A DNA stretch of 42,802 nucleotides, taken from the NCBI GenBank assembly GCA_964626015.1, contig CAZVCC010000026.1, positions 1-42,802 of the forward strand, read 5' to 3'. Below, in pieces: positions 16,208 through 24,921 of this stretch (its first letter is position 1; each line of letters begins with the position of its first letter). The notes under the pieces were generated by a model, which saw nothing but the letters and a program-made list of their open reading frames with translations, was not told the DNA's origin and made no database searches. Position numbers and translations under genes: made by a program. Origin of the DNA: CAIKZJ01 sp964626015. Its GTDB lineage: Bacteria; Bacteroidota; Ignavibacteria; Tepidaquicellales; Tepidaquicellaceae.

Positions 16208-16663
16208 TTAAATTTTTAAAGCAACAGGTTTCTGTGCCGAATGCGGATGCTCGCTGCCTTTGTAAACTTTCAGTTTGTGGAAAAGAGCATCTCCGAGTTT
16301 TGTTTTCGGAAGCATTCTTTTCACTGCCAGCTCAATTACTTTTTCGGGAGTCTTGTCAAGCATCTCTTTATATGTCTTGATTTTCTGCCCACCGGGATAC
16401 CTTGAGTGAGTTTTGTAGTCCTTTAATTCTGCTCTTTTGCCCGTAATCTTCACCTTATCGGCATTAATAACAACAACCCAGTCGCCTAAATCAGCATTGG
16501 GAGTGTATTGAGGATTGTACTTACCTCTAATTCTTTTTGCAACTTCACTTGCAAGACGACCGAGGACTTTACCATCGGCATCAACTACATACCAGTTGTT
16601 GGGATTTTCTCCCCTCGTGGCATATTTCGTTATTCTAACAGATTTTCTTATCGTTTCTTTCAT
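16208..16663 (-). CDS. rplM: 50S ribosomal protein L13
   Basis: This 151-residue protein has WYVVDADGKVLGRLASEVAK (23-42), GDWVVVINADKVKITGKR, YKTHSRYPGGQK, ELAVKRMLPKTKLG and LKVYKGSEHPHSAQKP, all diagnostic of L13. It is the first gene of the leftward translation operon; a promoter candidate lies 20-50 bases upstream. Confidence 0.96.
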   Translation of the reverse strand: MKETIRKSVRITKYATRGENPNNWYVVDADGKVLGRLASEVAKRIRGKYNPQYTPNADLGDWVVVINADKVKITGKRAELKDYKTHSRYPGGQKIKTYKEMLDKTPEKVIELAVKRMLPKTKLGDALFHKLKVYKGSEHPHSAQKPVALKI

Positions 16664-16684
16664 CGGTTATTCTATAAAACATGT

Positions 16685-16713
16685 AAATTAACATTATTTA
16701 AAATTAAAGTCAA
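16685..16713 (-). promoter_or_regulatory. Possible promoter of rplM-rpsI
   Basis: Reading leftward, TTGACT (16713-16708) and TAATTT (16690-16685) are separated by 17 bases. The -10 lies about 22 bases before the rplM ATG. The match is moderate in a very AT-rich spacer. Confidence 0.35.
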
Positions 16714-16779
16714 TGTAAACAATTACCTGAAATAGTTACAGTTATTCGAAGTCAGCAACTATAAACTATCAACAAACAA

Positions 16780-17976
16780 CTAAACAAGGACCTTTTTCAC
16801 CTGTTCTACTGCCCAGTCGATTTCTTCTTTCTTAATCACAAGTGGAGGTGCGAACCTGATAACGTTTTCATGGGTTTCTTTACATAGAACACCGAGATTC
16901 TTCAGACCTTCGCAGTATTTTCTTGCACCGCCTGCTTCAGGTTTTAGTTCAACACCGATAAACAAACCCTTACCGCGAATTTCTTTCACGTGTTGAGAGT
17001 TTAAAGCTTTAAGTTTATCCCTGAAATAATCGCCAAGTTCATGCGACTTTTCAATTAATCCTTCTTCTACCAGAACTTTCAGGCTTTCCCTTGCAACCGC
17101 ACAGCCAAGCGGATTTCCGCCGAACGTTGAGCCATGGTCCCCGGGTTTAAACACGCCGAGAATTTCCTTTGTTGAAAGCACAGCTGAAACAGGGTAGCAT
17201 CCTCCCGAAAGAGCTTTGCCAATCGTTACCATATCCGGTTTAATTCCGTCGTATTCATAAGCGAAAAGTTTTCCGCTTCTGCCGAGCCCCGACTGAATTT
17301 CATCTGCAATAAAAAGTATATTATTCTTCTTGCAAAGTTCAAAAGTCTTTTTCAGATAACCTTCAGGCGGCACAATAACACCACCCTCGCCCTGAATCGG
17401 TTCTACGAGAAATGCAACTGTGTTCGGTGTAATCGCCTTTTCAAAATCTTCTGCATTTCCGTATTCAACAATCTTGTAACCCGGAGTCAAGGGACCGAAC
17501 CCAAACCTGTACTGGTCTTCAGTTGAAAAACTAATAATTGAAATTGTTCTGCCCGAGAAGTTATTCGTGCATGCGATTATCTCTGCCTGATTTTCGGGAA
17601 CGCCTTTAACTGTATATCCCCATTTTCTAACCGCTTTCAAAGCCGTTTCAACTGCCTCTGCACCCGAATTCATAGGAAGAATCATTTCATATCCCGTCAT
17701 TTCTGAAAGCTCTTTACATAGAAGAGGAAGCTGGTTATTCCTGAAAGCTCTTGAAGTAAGAGTTATTTTGTCAGCCTGTTCCTTCAAAGCATTTACTATT
17801 CTCGGATGGCAATGCCCCTGATTCACCGCTGAATAGGCTGCAAGACAATCGAGATATTTATTACCGTCAACATCCCATACCCAGACGCCCTGACCTTTTT
17901 CAATAACTACATCAAGGGGGTGGTAATTGTGTGCACCGTATTGCTCTTCAATTTCAATGTATTGTTTTGTGTTCAT
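16780..17976 (-). CDS. rocD: Ornithine aminotransferase
   Basis: This 398-residue class III PLP aminotransferase is predicted to convert ornithine and 2-oxoglutarate to glutamate semialdehyde and glutamate. Its start, YIEIEEQYGAHNYHPLDVVI, is characteristic of RocD/OAT rather than acetylornithine transaminase. ADEIQSGLGRSG includes the PLP-ring Asp225, and TIGKALSGGCYPVSAVL provides the Schiff-base Lys254. VEPIQGEGGVIVPP and HGSTFGGNPLGCAVA are also present. Length fits. It appears monocistronic on the minus strand, separated by ~115 bases from rplM. Confidence 0.92.
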   Translation of the reverse strand: MNTKQYIEIEEQYGAHNYHPLDVVIEKGQGVWVWDVDGNKYLDCLAAYSAVNQGHCHPRIVNALKEQADKITLTSRAFRNNQLPLLCKELSEMTGYEMILPMNSGAEAVETALKAVRKWGYTVKGVPENQAEIIACTNNFSGRTISIISFSTEDQYRFGFGPLTPGYKIVEYGNAEDFEKAITPNTVAFLVEPIQGEGGVIVPPEGYLKKTFELCKKNNILFIADEIQSGLGRSGKLFAYEYDGIKPDMVTIGKALSGGCYPVSAVLSTKEILGVFKPGDHGSTFGGNPLGCAVARESLKVLVEEGLIEKSHELGDYFRDKLKALNSQHVKEIRGKGLFIGVELKPEAGGARKYCEGLKNLGVLCKETHENVIRFAPPLVIKKEEIDWAVEQVKKVLV

Positions 17977-18303
17977 AAGAATATAATTTAATTATTAATA
18001 AAAATACTTATTTATTTTCAAAGGATTTTTCCTGAATAGAATGTAAATATATATAATATAACTCACAGATTCGAGCCAAAAGGTTCGTTAGTTTTAGTCG
18101 ATTATCGTTAGCTGATTGTTGGTGTTTGATATTTGATACTTTTTCAATTTTCGTTTTTCATCACGGATGTATAAACTTATCGAAATTGAGTTGAGCTTTA
18201 CTTTCAGTACTATGGTATCTCAACCTTCCATTCTGAGGAATTACAGCAAACAAGATGTTATCCGAATCCAAAATATATTTCTTTATCAAAGAATGTATAA
18301 AAT
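17977..18303. other. AT-rich intergenic spacer
   Basis: No gene is seen here. The spacer holds the region upstream of rocD and sequence beyond the terminator of the next T9SS gene. I found no convincing repeat or RNA. Confidence 0.5.
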
Positions 18304-18334
18304 AAAAAAGGCGTCCATAATGAACGCCTTTTAA
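18304..18334 (-). terminator. Rho-independent terminator of the 425-residue T9SS gene
   Basis: The perfect 9-bp stem AAAAGGCGT / ACGCCTTTT (18306-18314 with 18324-18332) has a 9-base loop and a U-run on the minus transcript. It sits 22 bases after the stop codon. Confidence 0.85.
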
Positions 18335-18355
18335 AAAACCGGAAATAATCCATTA

Positions 18356-19633
18356 TTATTTGATGAGAGTCATTTTCTTAATTTCAGTATATCCGTTAGA
18401 CTGAATTTTATAGAAATAAACACCGCTTGTCATTTTTGACCCGTTGAAGTCAACCGTGTAATTTCCGGCGGACTTGACTTCATTCACGAGAGTACTGACT
18501 TCTCTGCCGAGCATATCATAAACTTTTAAAGTAACGAGACCCTGTTTCGGTAAAGCAAAATTAATTTTTGTCACAGGGTTAAACGGATTCGGAAAATTCT
18601 GGCTCAGAGAATATACAGTTGGAACTTCGCTGCCATTCTGCGTGATACCGACCACGCCATTAGCGGAAGTAAAGAATAACGCACCGAAAGCAGCAGAGCC
18701 AATTTCACCAACGGCGACTCCAACGTTAAATCCTTTTAAAGCTACACCGTATAAATTCCTGTTTTCCGCATTCAGCTGGTCAACAAAGAAGAAGCCGAAG
18801 TCACTTGAAGTCATTATCTTACCATTATCACCGCAAACAGTAACTTTCGGACCGTAATAATCTATAGAACGAAGATGTTCGCTCGTGAGATACTGGGTAT
18901 TTGCAGACCATGTTTTTCCCCAGTTAGTCGAGCGAAGAATCGTACCGTTATTACCGCAAATCATAGCATCAACATTATTAAGAAACACAACGTCGTTCAG
19001 ATAATCATAACGGTTTGTATTTCTTGCAACCCAGTTAGCACCGCCGTTTGTAGTATTCCAAACCTTGCCGTCCGTACCTGCAATTATTCCCCTTCCGTCC
19101 CAAGTGAAGGTAGGAGAAAAAGCAATTGAATGCATTGTAAACGGAATGTCATACCTCTGTACGAATGAAGAACCTACGTTAAATGTTTCAAAGAAAGTTC
19201 CTGCATACCCAACGAATGATGCATATCCCGGGGCTCCGATTTTAACACCGATACCGCGGATAGTATGGTCGGGTGTGCTGAATGGTCTAACCACATCCCA
19301 TGTACTTCCGAAGTCAAACGACCTGAGAATGACACCCCCCATACCTGCCGCCCAGACTAAACCCGGTGCATAGGGGTCAAACTGTACGTCGTTCATCCAA
19401 ATGTCCACATTTGAATAAGTAACAAACCATTCTTCACCGTTGTCAGTTGTTTTTAAGACTGTGCCGCCCTGCCCGACTGCAACACCTATATTTTCGTAAG
19501 GCGGATCTGCAAAATCAACACCGAATAAAGAATAAGGAACACCGGTCTGATAAAGCGTCCATGGCTGAGCTGAAGTAACTGACGCGAAGCCCATAAGCGC
19601 CAGTAATGCGAGTAGTAAGATTTTCGATTTCAC
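18356..19633 (-). CDS. T9SS-exported YCF48-like beta-propeller protein
   Basis: This is a 425-residue secreted protein. A signal peptide covers residues 1-22 (LLLALLALMGFASVTSAQ). Residues ~30-320 carry repeated propeller blades with KTTDNGEEW, RSFDFGSTW, NTTNGGANW, RSTNWGKTW and TSSDFGFFF, each preceded by an aromatic-glycine-rich strand (AVGQGGTVL, ICGNNGTIL). The pattern resembles YCF48/photosystem II assembly-type repeats and the BNR proteins common in Ignavibacteria. Residues ~337-425 are a type A T9SS sorting domain (SQNFPNPFNPVTKINFALP, ending KKMTLIK). It is a shorter relative of the protein at the start of the window. A strong terminator follows the stop. The biological ligand is unknown. 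Confidence 0.87.
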   Translation of the reverse strand: MKSKILLLALLALMGFASVTSAQPWTLYQTGVPYSLFGVDFADPPYENIGVAVGQGGTVLKTTDNGEEWFVTYSNVDIWMNDVQFDPYAPGLVWAAGMGGVILRSFDFGSTWDVVRPFSTPDHTIRGIGVKIGAPGYASFVGYAGTFFETFNVGSSFVQRYDIPFTMHSIAFSPTFTWDGRGIIAGTDGKVWNTTNGGANWVARNTNRYDYLNDVVFLNNVDAMICGNNGTILRSTNWGKTWSANTQYLTSEHLRSIDYYGPKVTVCGDNGKIMTSSDFGFFFVDQLNAENRNLYGVALKGFNVGVAVGEIGSAAFGALFFTSANGVVGITQNGSEVPTVYSLSQNFPNPFNPVTKINFALPKQGLVTLKVYDMLGREVSTLVNEVKSAGNYTVDFNGSKMTSGVYFYKIQSNGYTEIKKMTLIK

Positions 19634-20527
19634 TGTTTTTTCCTTTTTGAATTAAATTAATATAAATTTCTATATTCTTTAATTCCCCCCTATAACTTTA
19701 AAACACCTCGCAGAGTGTTTTAGTTTTCCTGTAAATAAATTTTTATCAGGTGAATTAATTTAATGATTGTATTCATTAATGTCAATATTGAATTATAACT
19801 AATTTTATTTCAATAATTATCACAAATATTACTGCTCTCATGGCAACTTACTCCTCTATGCTGAATAAGAGCGGCAATCCCCTTTTGGGTCATGTTGGAG
19901 GGTTATGCAAACAAGGCTCTCTGCTTTATTATATCTTACTCTTACCCTGCAGTTAAACCATTAATTTTATTAGCTGTTGCTTTATGAAGGTATTGCGTTT
20001 ATTAAAAAATCTTAAATTCTACTGATTAAATATCCTGATTCAGGAACACGAGCAAAAATTGAGGTATAATTTGGAATAGACTATGGATATTGTTGCTTGA
20101 AATTTCTTTAAAGGACACAAATTGTTCAATCGAGCCTTCATTGAGCCTACATCGAGACGTCATCGAGAAACAATCGAGAAACCATCGAGAAACCATCGAG
20201 AAACAATCGAGAAACCATCGAGAAACAATCGAGAAACGATCGAGAAAGTTAGTTTTCATCGAGAAAATTCAATTCATGAAAAAGCATTCCTGCGCACCTT
20301 TTAGCAAAAGAATCATTCTGTCACATATCCTGTCATTCCTCTCGTCCTGTCATTCCTCCTGCCCGAAAATTGTAATCCAGAGTAAATTTTTAGAGCCTGA
20401 AAACAAAAATAATTATTAACAGTAAAGAAGTAAATGCAATATATGATGTATAACTTTCTTAAATTTATATCGCCCGGATTCTAACTGCTGTAAGAAAAAT
20501 AGTGATGTAGCAATAGAGTGGAAGAAT
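19634..20527. other. Long intergenic region with hairpin and short tandem repeats
   Basis: No supported gene is seen in about 890 bp. It holds an imperfect hairpin at 19700-19721 (AAAACACCTC-GCA-GAGTGTTTT with one bulge), the 11-bp tandem repeat at 20162-20248, and a doubled TCCTGTCATTCCTC near 20328-20355. Open frames through the 11-bp repeat arise because the unit lacks stop codons; they have low-complexity translations and no family match. Confidence 0.55.
20162..20248. repeat. 11-bp tandem repeat, eight copies
   Basis: Eight head-to-tail copies of ATCGAGAAACN start at 20162, 20173, 20184, 20195, 20206, 20217, 20228 and 20239. The last base varies among A, C and G, and the final copy is one base shorter. 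Decayed copies flank it on both sides (AATCGAGCC, CATTGAGCC, CATCGAGACG, CATCGAGAAAA). Confidence 0.9.
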
Positions 20528-20558
20528 AAAAAAGGCGGAATTTTGTTCCGCCTTTTTT
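20528..20558 (-). terminator. Rho-independent terminator of the 606/615-residue T9SS gene
   Basis: The perfect 13-bp stem AAAAAAGGCGGAA / TTCCGCCTTTTTT has a 5-base loop and a U-run on the minus transcript. It lies 19 bases after the stop codon. The sequence is near-symmetric and could stop transcription both ways. Confidence 0.88.
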
Positions 20559-20577
20559 GAGATGTTGATATTTAATA

Positions 20578-22416
20578 TTATTTTATAAGCATAAGCTTTA
20601 TTACATTGCTGAATGAACCAGATTCCATTTTGCAGAAATATGTTCCGCTGGAAAGGTTTACGCCGCTGAAATCAACGATGTAATTTCCTGCGGTTTTATT
20701 TTCATTAACTAATTTGGAAACAAGTTTTCCTGTCATGTCATATACATTCAGGCTTACGTATCCTGTTACAGGAATCGCATAACTAATCTTTGTAGTGGGA
20801 TTAAACGGATTCGGATAATTTTGTGATAAATTATAACTTCCGGGTAATTCCGTATTTCCGATTCCTGTTAAAGTACCGGTGCATCCCATGTATGCGAAAA
20901 GACCAATGGATGAAGGCCATCCCTGTCCGAGGGTGAAGCACGAGTCTGACACATCGTATCTGTATCCGGCTCTAACGGGTGTATAATTTGTTGACATTCC
21001 GGTTGCAAGACTAAATGCTGAAATGAATGTTCCCGCATTAAATGAACGAGTCCATAAAACACCTGTTCCACCCAATGTAACCTGATAAGCCATTCTGAAT
21101 GTATTTGGGACTCTTGGGATTGAAACAAGGTCTGTGTACAAAGTAGAATCTGTCGTAGAACTAATGTAACCACCTGACCATGTTACACCATTGTTAGAAG
21201 TTCTCTGATAATAAGGGTCCCAATCAGAGGCTGAAAACTGTCTTGTATAACCAATCATCATATACTGTGCGCCGCCCGCATCAAGCTGTGTACTTCCGAT
21301 TCTTGGTTTTAAATTAACCTTTGTCTCTGTAATTTGCGGTGTATTCGTTGGAGCAGTATTACCGTAATTTGCCGAGTAAGATAAATATAAATTATTAAAT
21401 CCTCCTGACCTGTAAAAATTTGAAACTGTGACTATGAAGTCGGTATTCGCCGAATCTGAATATGCTATATCATTATATTGCATTGTTGTATCAGGGACAC
21501 CATTATAAAACCATGCATAACTTCCTCCCGAACTATTATTTCTGGGAGTTAATGTTGGGGTTACAGCAAACGGATTTGTAATTATAGCAAATTTATCGCG
21601 TAATGTGTGACCTGATGCAAGTGCTGTATCCTGAGTGCAAATAACGTAAACATAAGAGAGATTTGTATATTTCCCATTATCGCTTGTTATTCTGGGATAA
21701 ATAAAATTGTTGCCGGCAACTGCGGTATAAAGATTGCTTGCAAAAAATGCTCCACCGGAACTATTTAATCTTACGAGTACAGAATTACTTACGCCTGCAT
21801 TTGTATACCCCACGACTGCATAAACGTAGGACGTATCACCTTTATTTATGGCTTCTATATCAAGTTCATCATTTCTCCATTTATAAGCAGCAGAACTCTG
21901 AATCCTGTTTACTAAAGTCCATGTTATACCGGCGTTTGATGAAGTAAAAACTTTTAAAGTGTCGGACGCTGTTACAGAACTGGAATATTTTGCCGAAACC
22001 ACATATATCCTGCCAGTGACTCGGTCGGTAGAGGTTGCACATGCCCAGTTAGCGTCTAATCCGTTGATGATTGTAAGGTTGTAATCTCCTGGTGAAACAG
22101 GTTCATTGCAAACGATGCTTGTTAATCCCGCATTGTTTGTGAGAGGTGCGGATGTTGATTTGCTGCCTGTGACTCTTTCGAGTTCAGTTTGCAATTGTGC
22201 AGCTCTTTCAACATCGCCGTTTATTCTTGCCGCTCTGATTTGAGCGGAAATTTCATCCACTTTTGCTTTATCGTAATTAACCGCTGATGAATGCTGAGGT
22301 CCATTCAAAGGTGTGTCAAAGACGATTTGAGAATTTACTTCTCTTGTGTCTTTCTGCGCGTACGCAATGTACGGCATCAGTACTGCGATAAGCAGTAGTA
22401 GTAAGTTGTTTTTCAT
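20578..22416 (-). CDS. T9SS-exported sialidase/BNR-like protein
   Basis: This secreted protein is 612 residues from the chosen start. I chose ATG at 22416 because it gives a compact signal peptide (KNNLLLLLIAVLMPYIAYAQ) and the same ~12-base distance to TTTATTAACTAAA as the first T9SS gene; ATG at 22425 adds three residues. After the signal there is a charged helical stretch (DKAKVDEISAQIRAARINGD, then VERAAQLQTELERV). A beta-rich body follows, with sialidase/BNR-style strands (SSNAGITWTLVNRI, SANYGNTAPTN, TSNNGVTWSGGY). The last ~89 residues are a T9SS sorting domain (SQNYPNPFNPTTKISYAIP, ending KLMLIK). No catalytic residues of sialidases can be assigned. It ends at a strong terminator. Confidence 0.83.
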   Translation of the reverse strand: MKNNLLLLLIAVLMPYIAYAQKDTREVNSQIVFDTPLNGPQHSSAVNYDKAKVDEISAQIRAARINGDVERAAQLQTELERVTGSKSTSAPLTNNAGLTSIVCNEPVSPGDYNLTIINGLDANWACATSTDRVTGRIYVVSAKYSSSVTASDTLKVFTSSNAGITWTLVNRIQSSAAYKWRNDELDIEAINKGDTSYVYAVVGYTNAGVSNSVLVRLNSSGGAFFASNLYTAVAGNNFIYPRITSDNGKYTNLSYVYVICTQDTALASGHTLRDKFAIITNPFAVTPTLTPRNNSSGGSYAWFYNGVPDTTMQYNDIAYSDSANTDFIVTVSNFYRSGGFNNLYLSYSANYGNTAPTNTPQITETKVNLKPRIGSTQLDAGGAQYMMIGYTRQFSASDWDPYYQRTSNNGVTWSGGYISSTTDSTLYTDLVSIPRVPNTFRMAYQVTLGGTGVLWTRSFNAGTFISAFSLATGMSTNYTPVRAGYRYDVSDSCFTLGQGWPSSIGLFAYMGCTGTLTGIGNTELPGSYNLSQNYPNPFNPTTKISYAIPVTGYVSLNVYDMTGKLVSKLVNENKTAGNYIVDFSGVNLSSGTYFCKMESGSFSNVIKLMLIK

Positions 22417-22780
22417 TGCTTTCATTTTTTTAGTTAATAAAGATATTGCTCTTAATTCTATCTTATCTTTAAAAAAATCTTTAATTGGTTTTATGTTATA
22501 TTAACAATAAAATCTATTAACTAAATATTCCCCTTAATCTGAATATCAGAACAATAATATTCAATGAAAGTTCCAAGTTTTTAAATTAAATGTCAAGGCA
22601 GAGAAAAAAAATAAACTTTAACCGAGTGGATGAAAGAAAAAAAGTTAGAAACCTGGTATTAGCAAGCTAACGAGATCTTAAATATTATGATGAGATTCCA
22701 TTCAGAAGTGCCACCAGTACAAGAATAAATAGAAGTGTCTTGAAACGATTGAGTATGTGACAAAGTAGTGAACTTAAGGA

Positions 22781-22796
22781 GTGACAAATTCGTCAT
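22781..22796. promoter_or_regulatory. Imperfect palindrome, GTGACAAA family
   Basis: GTGACAAATTCGTCAT matches the perfect palindrome at 22875-22890 in 14 of 16 positions. A third half-site, GTGACAAA, starts at 22757. These may be binding sites for one regulator of the downstream operon. Confidence 0.35.
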
Positions 22797-22810
22797 TATT
22801 GATTGAGTGA

Positions 22811-22843
22811 TAACTTGCCTCTAACTTGCCTCTAACTTGCCTT
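22811..22843. repeat. Three copies of an 11-bp direct repeat
   Basis: TAACTTGCCTC occurs at 22811-22821 and 22822-22832, followed by TAACTTGCCTT at 22833-22843. The unit length is the same as that of the repeat at 20162-20248, but the sequence is different. Confidence 0.85.
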
Positions 22844-22874
22844 TAGATAGCCTTAAAAAGGTAGCTATTTTATT

Positions 22875-22890
22875 GTGACAAATTTGTCAC
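22875..22890. promoter_or_regulatory. Perfect 16-bp palindrome upstream of the glycan operon
   Basis: GTGACAAATTTGTCAC is a perfect inverted repeat about 175 bases before wecB. It resembles a CRP/FNR-type site (TGTGA...TCAC), but the half-sites are separated by 8 rather than 6 bases, so the regulator is unclear. Confidence 0.45.
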
Positions 22891-23013
22891 TTTGTCTCTC
22901 TTTCGGTCTTTCTGTCTTTTATTCAAAGTTGAGGAATGACTGGCAAGAATTCAGACATACATTTTTGATGTTTTTCGTTTTATATGCTGTTCGATTTAGC
23001 TAAATTTAGTGTT

Positions 23014-23041
23014 TTGCAATAAGATAAACTTCAGGTAATAC
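23014..23041 (+). promoter_or_regulatory. Possible promoter of the glycan operon
   Basis: TTGCAA (23014-23019) and TAATAC (23036-23041) are separated by 16 bases. The -10 element ends 23 bases before the wecB ATG. The match is weak. Confidence 0.3.
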
Positions 23042-23064
23042 AATTGTAAACTTTTAAGAGGAGA

Positions 23065-24195
23065 ATGGTGAAGAAAATAATATCGGTGGTAGGAGCAAGA
23101 CCAAATTTTATGAAAATGGCACCCCTGCATAAGGAGTTTATGAAACATAAGAAACGGGTCATTCACAAGATTGTGCATACGGGCCAGCATTATGATAAAC
23201 ATCTTTCGAAAATATTTTTTAAACAGCTTGGTCTTCCTAAACCGCATATTAATCTCGGTGTGGGTTCGGGCTCCCATGCGGTACAGACGGCGGAAACTAT
23301 GGTAAAATTTGAAAAGATAGTGCTAAAAGAAAAACCCGATTTGGTAATTGTTTACGGTGATGTGAATTCCACTCTTGCAGCTTCAATCGTATGCTCAAAA
23401 ATTCTTCAGAACGGAAAGCCTATTCCTGTTGCGCACGTGGAATCCGGACTGCGAAGCTTTGACAGAACTATGCCCGAAGAGATTAACAGGGTGGTTACAG
23501 ACTCAATTTCCAATTATCTGTTCGTTCCCGAAGAAGACGGTATACTGAATTTGAAGAAAAGCGGTGTTGATTCCCGTTGCGTTTTCTTTGTGGGAAATAT
23601 AATGATTGATTCACTGACAGGTTATCTAAAAAATGCTAAGAAATCAAAGATACACGACGAGCTATGTCTTACGAAAAAGGATTACGCTCTCGTAACGCTG
23701 CACAGACCCTCAAATGTTGATTCGAAGGAAAACTTTATTGAGATATTGAACATCTTTAAGGATATTAATAGGTTGAGTCCAGATACTGATGTAGTATTTC
23801 CTGTTCATCCGCGAACAATGAAGATGGTAGAAAAATTCGGGCTTTACGGGAAGCTTGAAAAGATACGGAATCTTGTACTGACACAACCGATAGGATATAT
23901 AGATTTTCTTGCGCTGATAAATTCTGCAAAGTTTGTTATAACTGATTCGGGAGGAATACAGGAGGAAACCTCTTACCTGAATATTCCGTGCCTGACTTTA
24001 AGAGCAAACACAGAAAGACCTATTACGATTAAACATGGCTCAAATGTTCTCTGCGGAAGTAACAGTAAACTCATTTTGAATGAACTTATGAAGATTTTTT
24101 CCGGAAAATTTAAGAACTCCAAAAAACTGAAATATTACGACGGCAAGACGGCTGGCAGGATAGTAAACATAATTATGAATAGGATTCTGAAATAA
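23065..24195 (+). CDS. wecB: UDP-N-acetylglucosamine 2-epimerase (non-hydrolysing)
   Basis: This 376-residue cytosolic enzyme interconverts UDP-GlcNAc and UDP-ManNAc for surface polysaccharide synthesis. Motifs are VGARPNFMKMAPL (9-21), VHTGQHYDKHLS (38-48), IVYGDVNSTLA with the conserved Asp99, VAHVESGLRSFDRTMPEEINR with Glu126 and the PEE pair, FPVHPRT and ITDSGGIQEE. Length fits. AGAGGAGA lies directly before the ATG. It opens a tightly packed operon: nth begins 2 bases after its stop. Confidence 0.93.
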   Translation: MVKKIISVVGARPNFMKMAPLHKEFMKHKKRVIHKIVHTGQHYDKHLSKIFFKQLGLPKPHINLGVGSGSHAVQTAETMVKFEKIVLKEKPDLVIVYGDVNSTLAASIVCSKILQNGKPIPVAHVESGLRSFDRTMPEEINRVVTDSISNYLFVPEEDGILNLKKSGVDSRCVFFVGNIMIDSLTGYLKNAKKSKIHDELCLTKKDYALVTLHRPSNVDSKENFIEILNIFKDINRLSPDTDVVFPVHPRTMKMVEKFGLYGKLEKIRNLVLTQPIGYIDFLALINSAKFVITDSGGIQEETSYLNIPCLTLRANTERPITIKHGSNVLCGSNSKLILNELMKIFSGKFKNSKKLKYYDGKTAGRIVNIIMNRILK

Positions 24196-24197
24196 GA

Positions 24198-24920
24198 TTG
24201 CATGTTAAAAGAATAAATAAGGTAATAGACTTACTCGAAGAGCATTTCGGAGGTAAGAGAAAGGCATCCAGGACAAAGCCGAATCTGATGGACGTTTTAA
24301 TTGCAACAAAGCTCTCTCAGAATACTACTGATAAAACATCTTACACCGCTTTCAGGAATCTGAAAGATGAGTTCGGCGGATGGGAGGATGTAATGACGGC
24401 TCCCCTTTCAAGGATAAAAAATGCAATTAAGGTTTGCGGTCTTTCAAACACGAAGGCAGTGCAGATTAAGAAAATGCTTGAGAATATAAAGAATGAACAC
24501 GGCAGTCTGACATTGGTACATTTAAGGAAACTATCCGACAATGAGGTTTATGATGAACTTTTAAAACATAAGGGTATTGGTAAGAAGACAGTTTCTTGCC
24601 TGCTCGCGTTTGGGTTGGGAAGAGATGTATTCCCTGTGGATACACATGTACACAGGGTTTTAAACAGAATTGGTCTTGTAGATACGAAAACTCCTGAGGA
24701 AACCTTTGAAGCTGCGAAATTTATAGTGCCGGATAAATTCAAAGTAAATTTTCATACTAACCTTATAAGATTCGGAAGAAATGTATGCAAAGCAGTTAGA
24801 CCTCTATGTTATGAGTGCATGGTAATTAATCTTTGCAGCTTCAATCAAAAAAACCTATCTGTGAATTCAGGGCTGAAAACAGCAGCGGAAAACAATTTTA
24901 TAATATTAGAGAAAATATGA
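24198..24920 (+). CDS. nth: Endonuclease III-type DNA glycosylase
   Basis: This 240-residue base-excision-repair enzyme carries LSQNTTDKT near residue 39, the helix-hairpin-helix KGIGKKTVSCLLAFG with catalytic Lys130, and FPVDTHVHRV with catalytic Asp148. A complete [4Fe-4S] motif C-x6-C-x2-C-x5-C is at Cys197, 204, 207 and 213. The start is TTG; the first in-frame ATG (codon 31) would remove the first helix, so TTG is preferred. Length is slightly above E. coli Nth (211). Its place between wecB and glycosyltransferases, with 1-2 base gaps, is unusual for a repair gene and implies co-transcription with glycan genes. Confidence 0.9.
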   Translation: MHVKRINKVIDLLEEHFGGKRKASRTKPNLMDVLIATKLSQNTTDKTSYTAFRNLKDEFGGWEDVMTAPLSRIKNAIKVCGLSNTKAVQIKKMLENIKNEHGSLTLVHLRKLSDNEVYDELLKHKGIGKKTVSCLLAFGLGRDVFPVDTHVHRVLNRIGLVDTKTPEETFEAAKFIVPDKFKVNFHTNLIRFGRNVCKAVRPLCYECMVINLCSFNQKNLSVNSGLKTAAENNFIILEKI

Positions 24921-24921
24921 T

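Larger units (their letters stand above)
22426..23064. other. Intergenic region with palindromes and direct repeats upstream of wecB
   Basis: No gene is seen. The region holds the divergent upstream regions of the T9SS gene (left) and the glycan operon (right). It contains three GTGACAAA boxes (22757, 22781, 22875), two of them palindromic, and three head-to-tail copies of an 11-bp unit at 22811-22843. Confidence 0.55.

Noticed and set aside
19700..19721. Hairpin AAAACACCTC-GCA-GAGTGTTTT as a riboswitch or terminator
   Set aside because: It is a short single hairpin with a bulge, in a spacer without a gene ending nearby; no conserved riboswitch core is visible.
20026..20419. Overlapping small proteins with RETIEK-type or RWFLDCFSM-type repeats
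   Set aside because: They arise on both strands from the 11-bp repeat, which lacks stop codons; no coding signal is seen outside the repeat.
22875..22890. Classical CRP/FNR binding site
   Set aside because: The half-sites TGTGA and TCAC are separated by 8 bases instead of 6, so only a generic palindrome is claimed.
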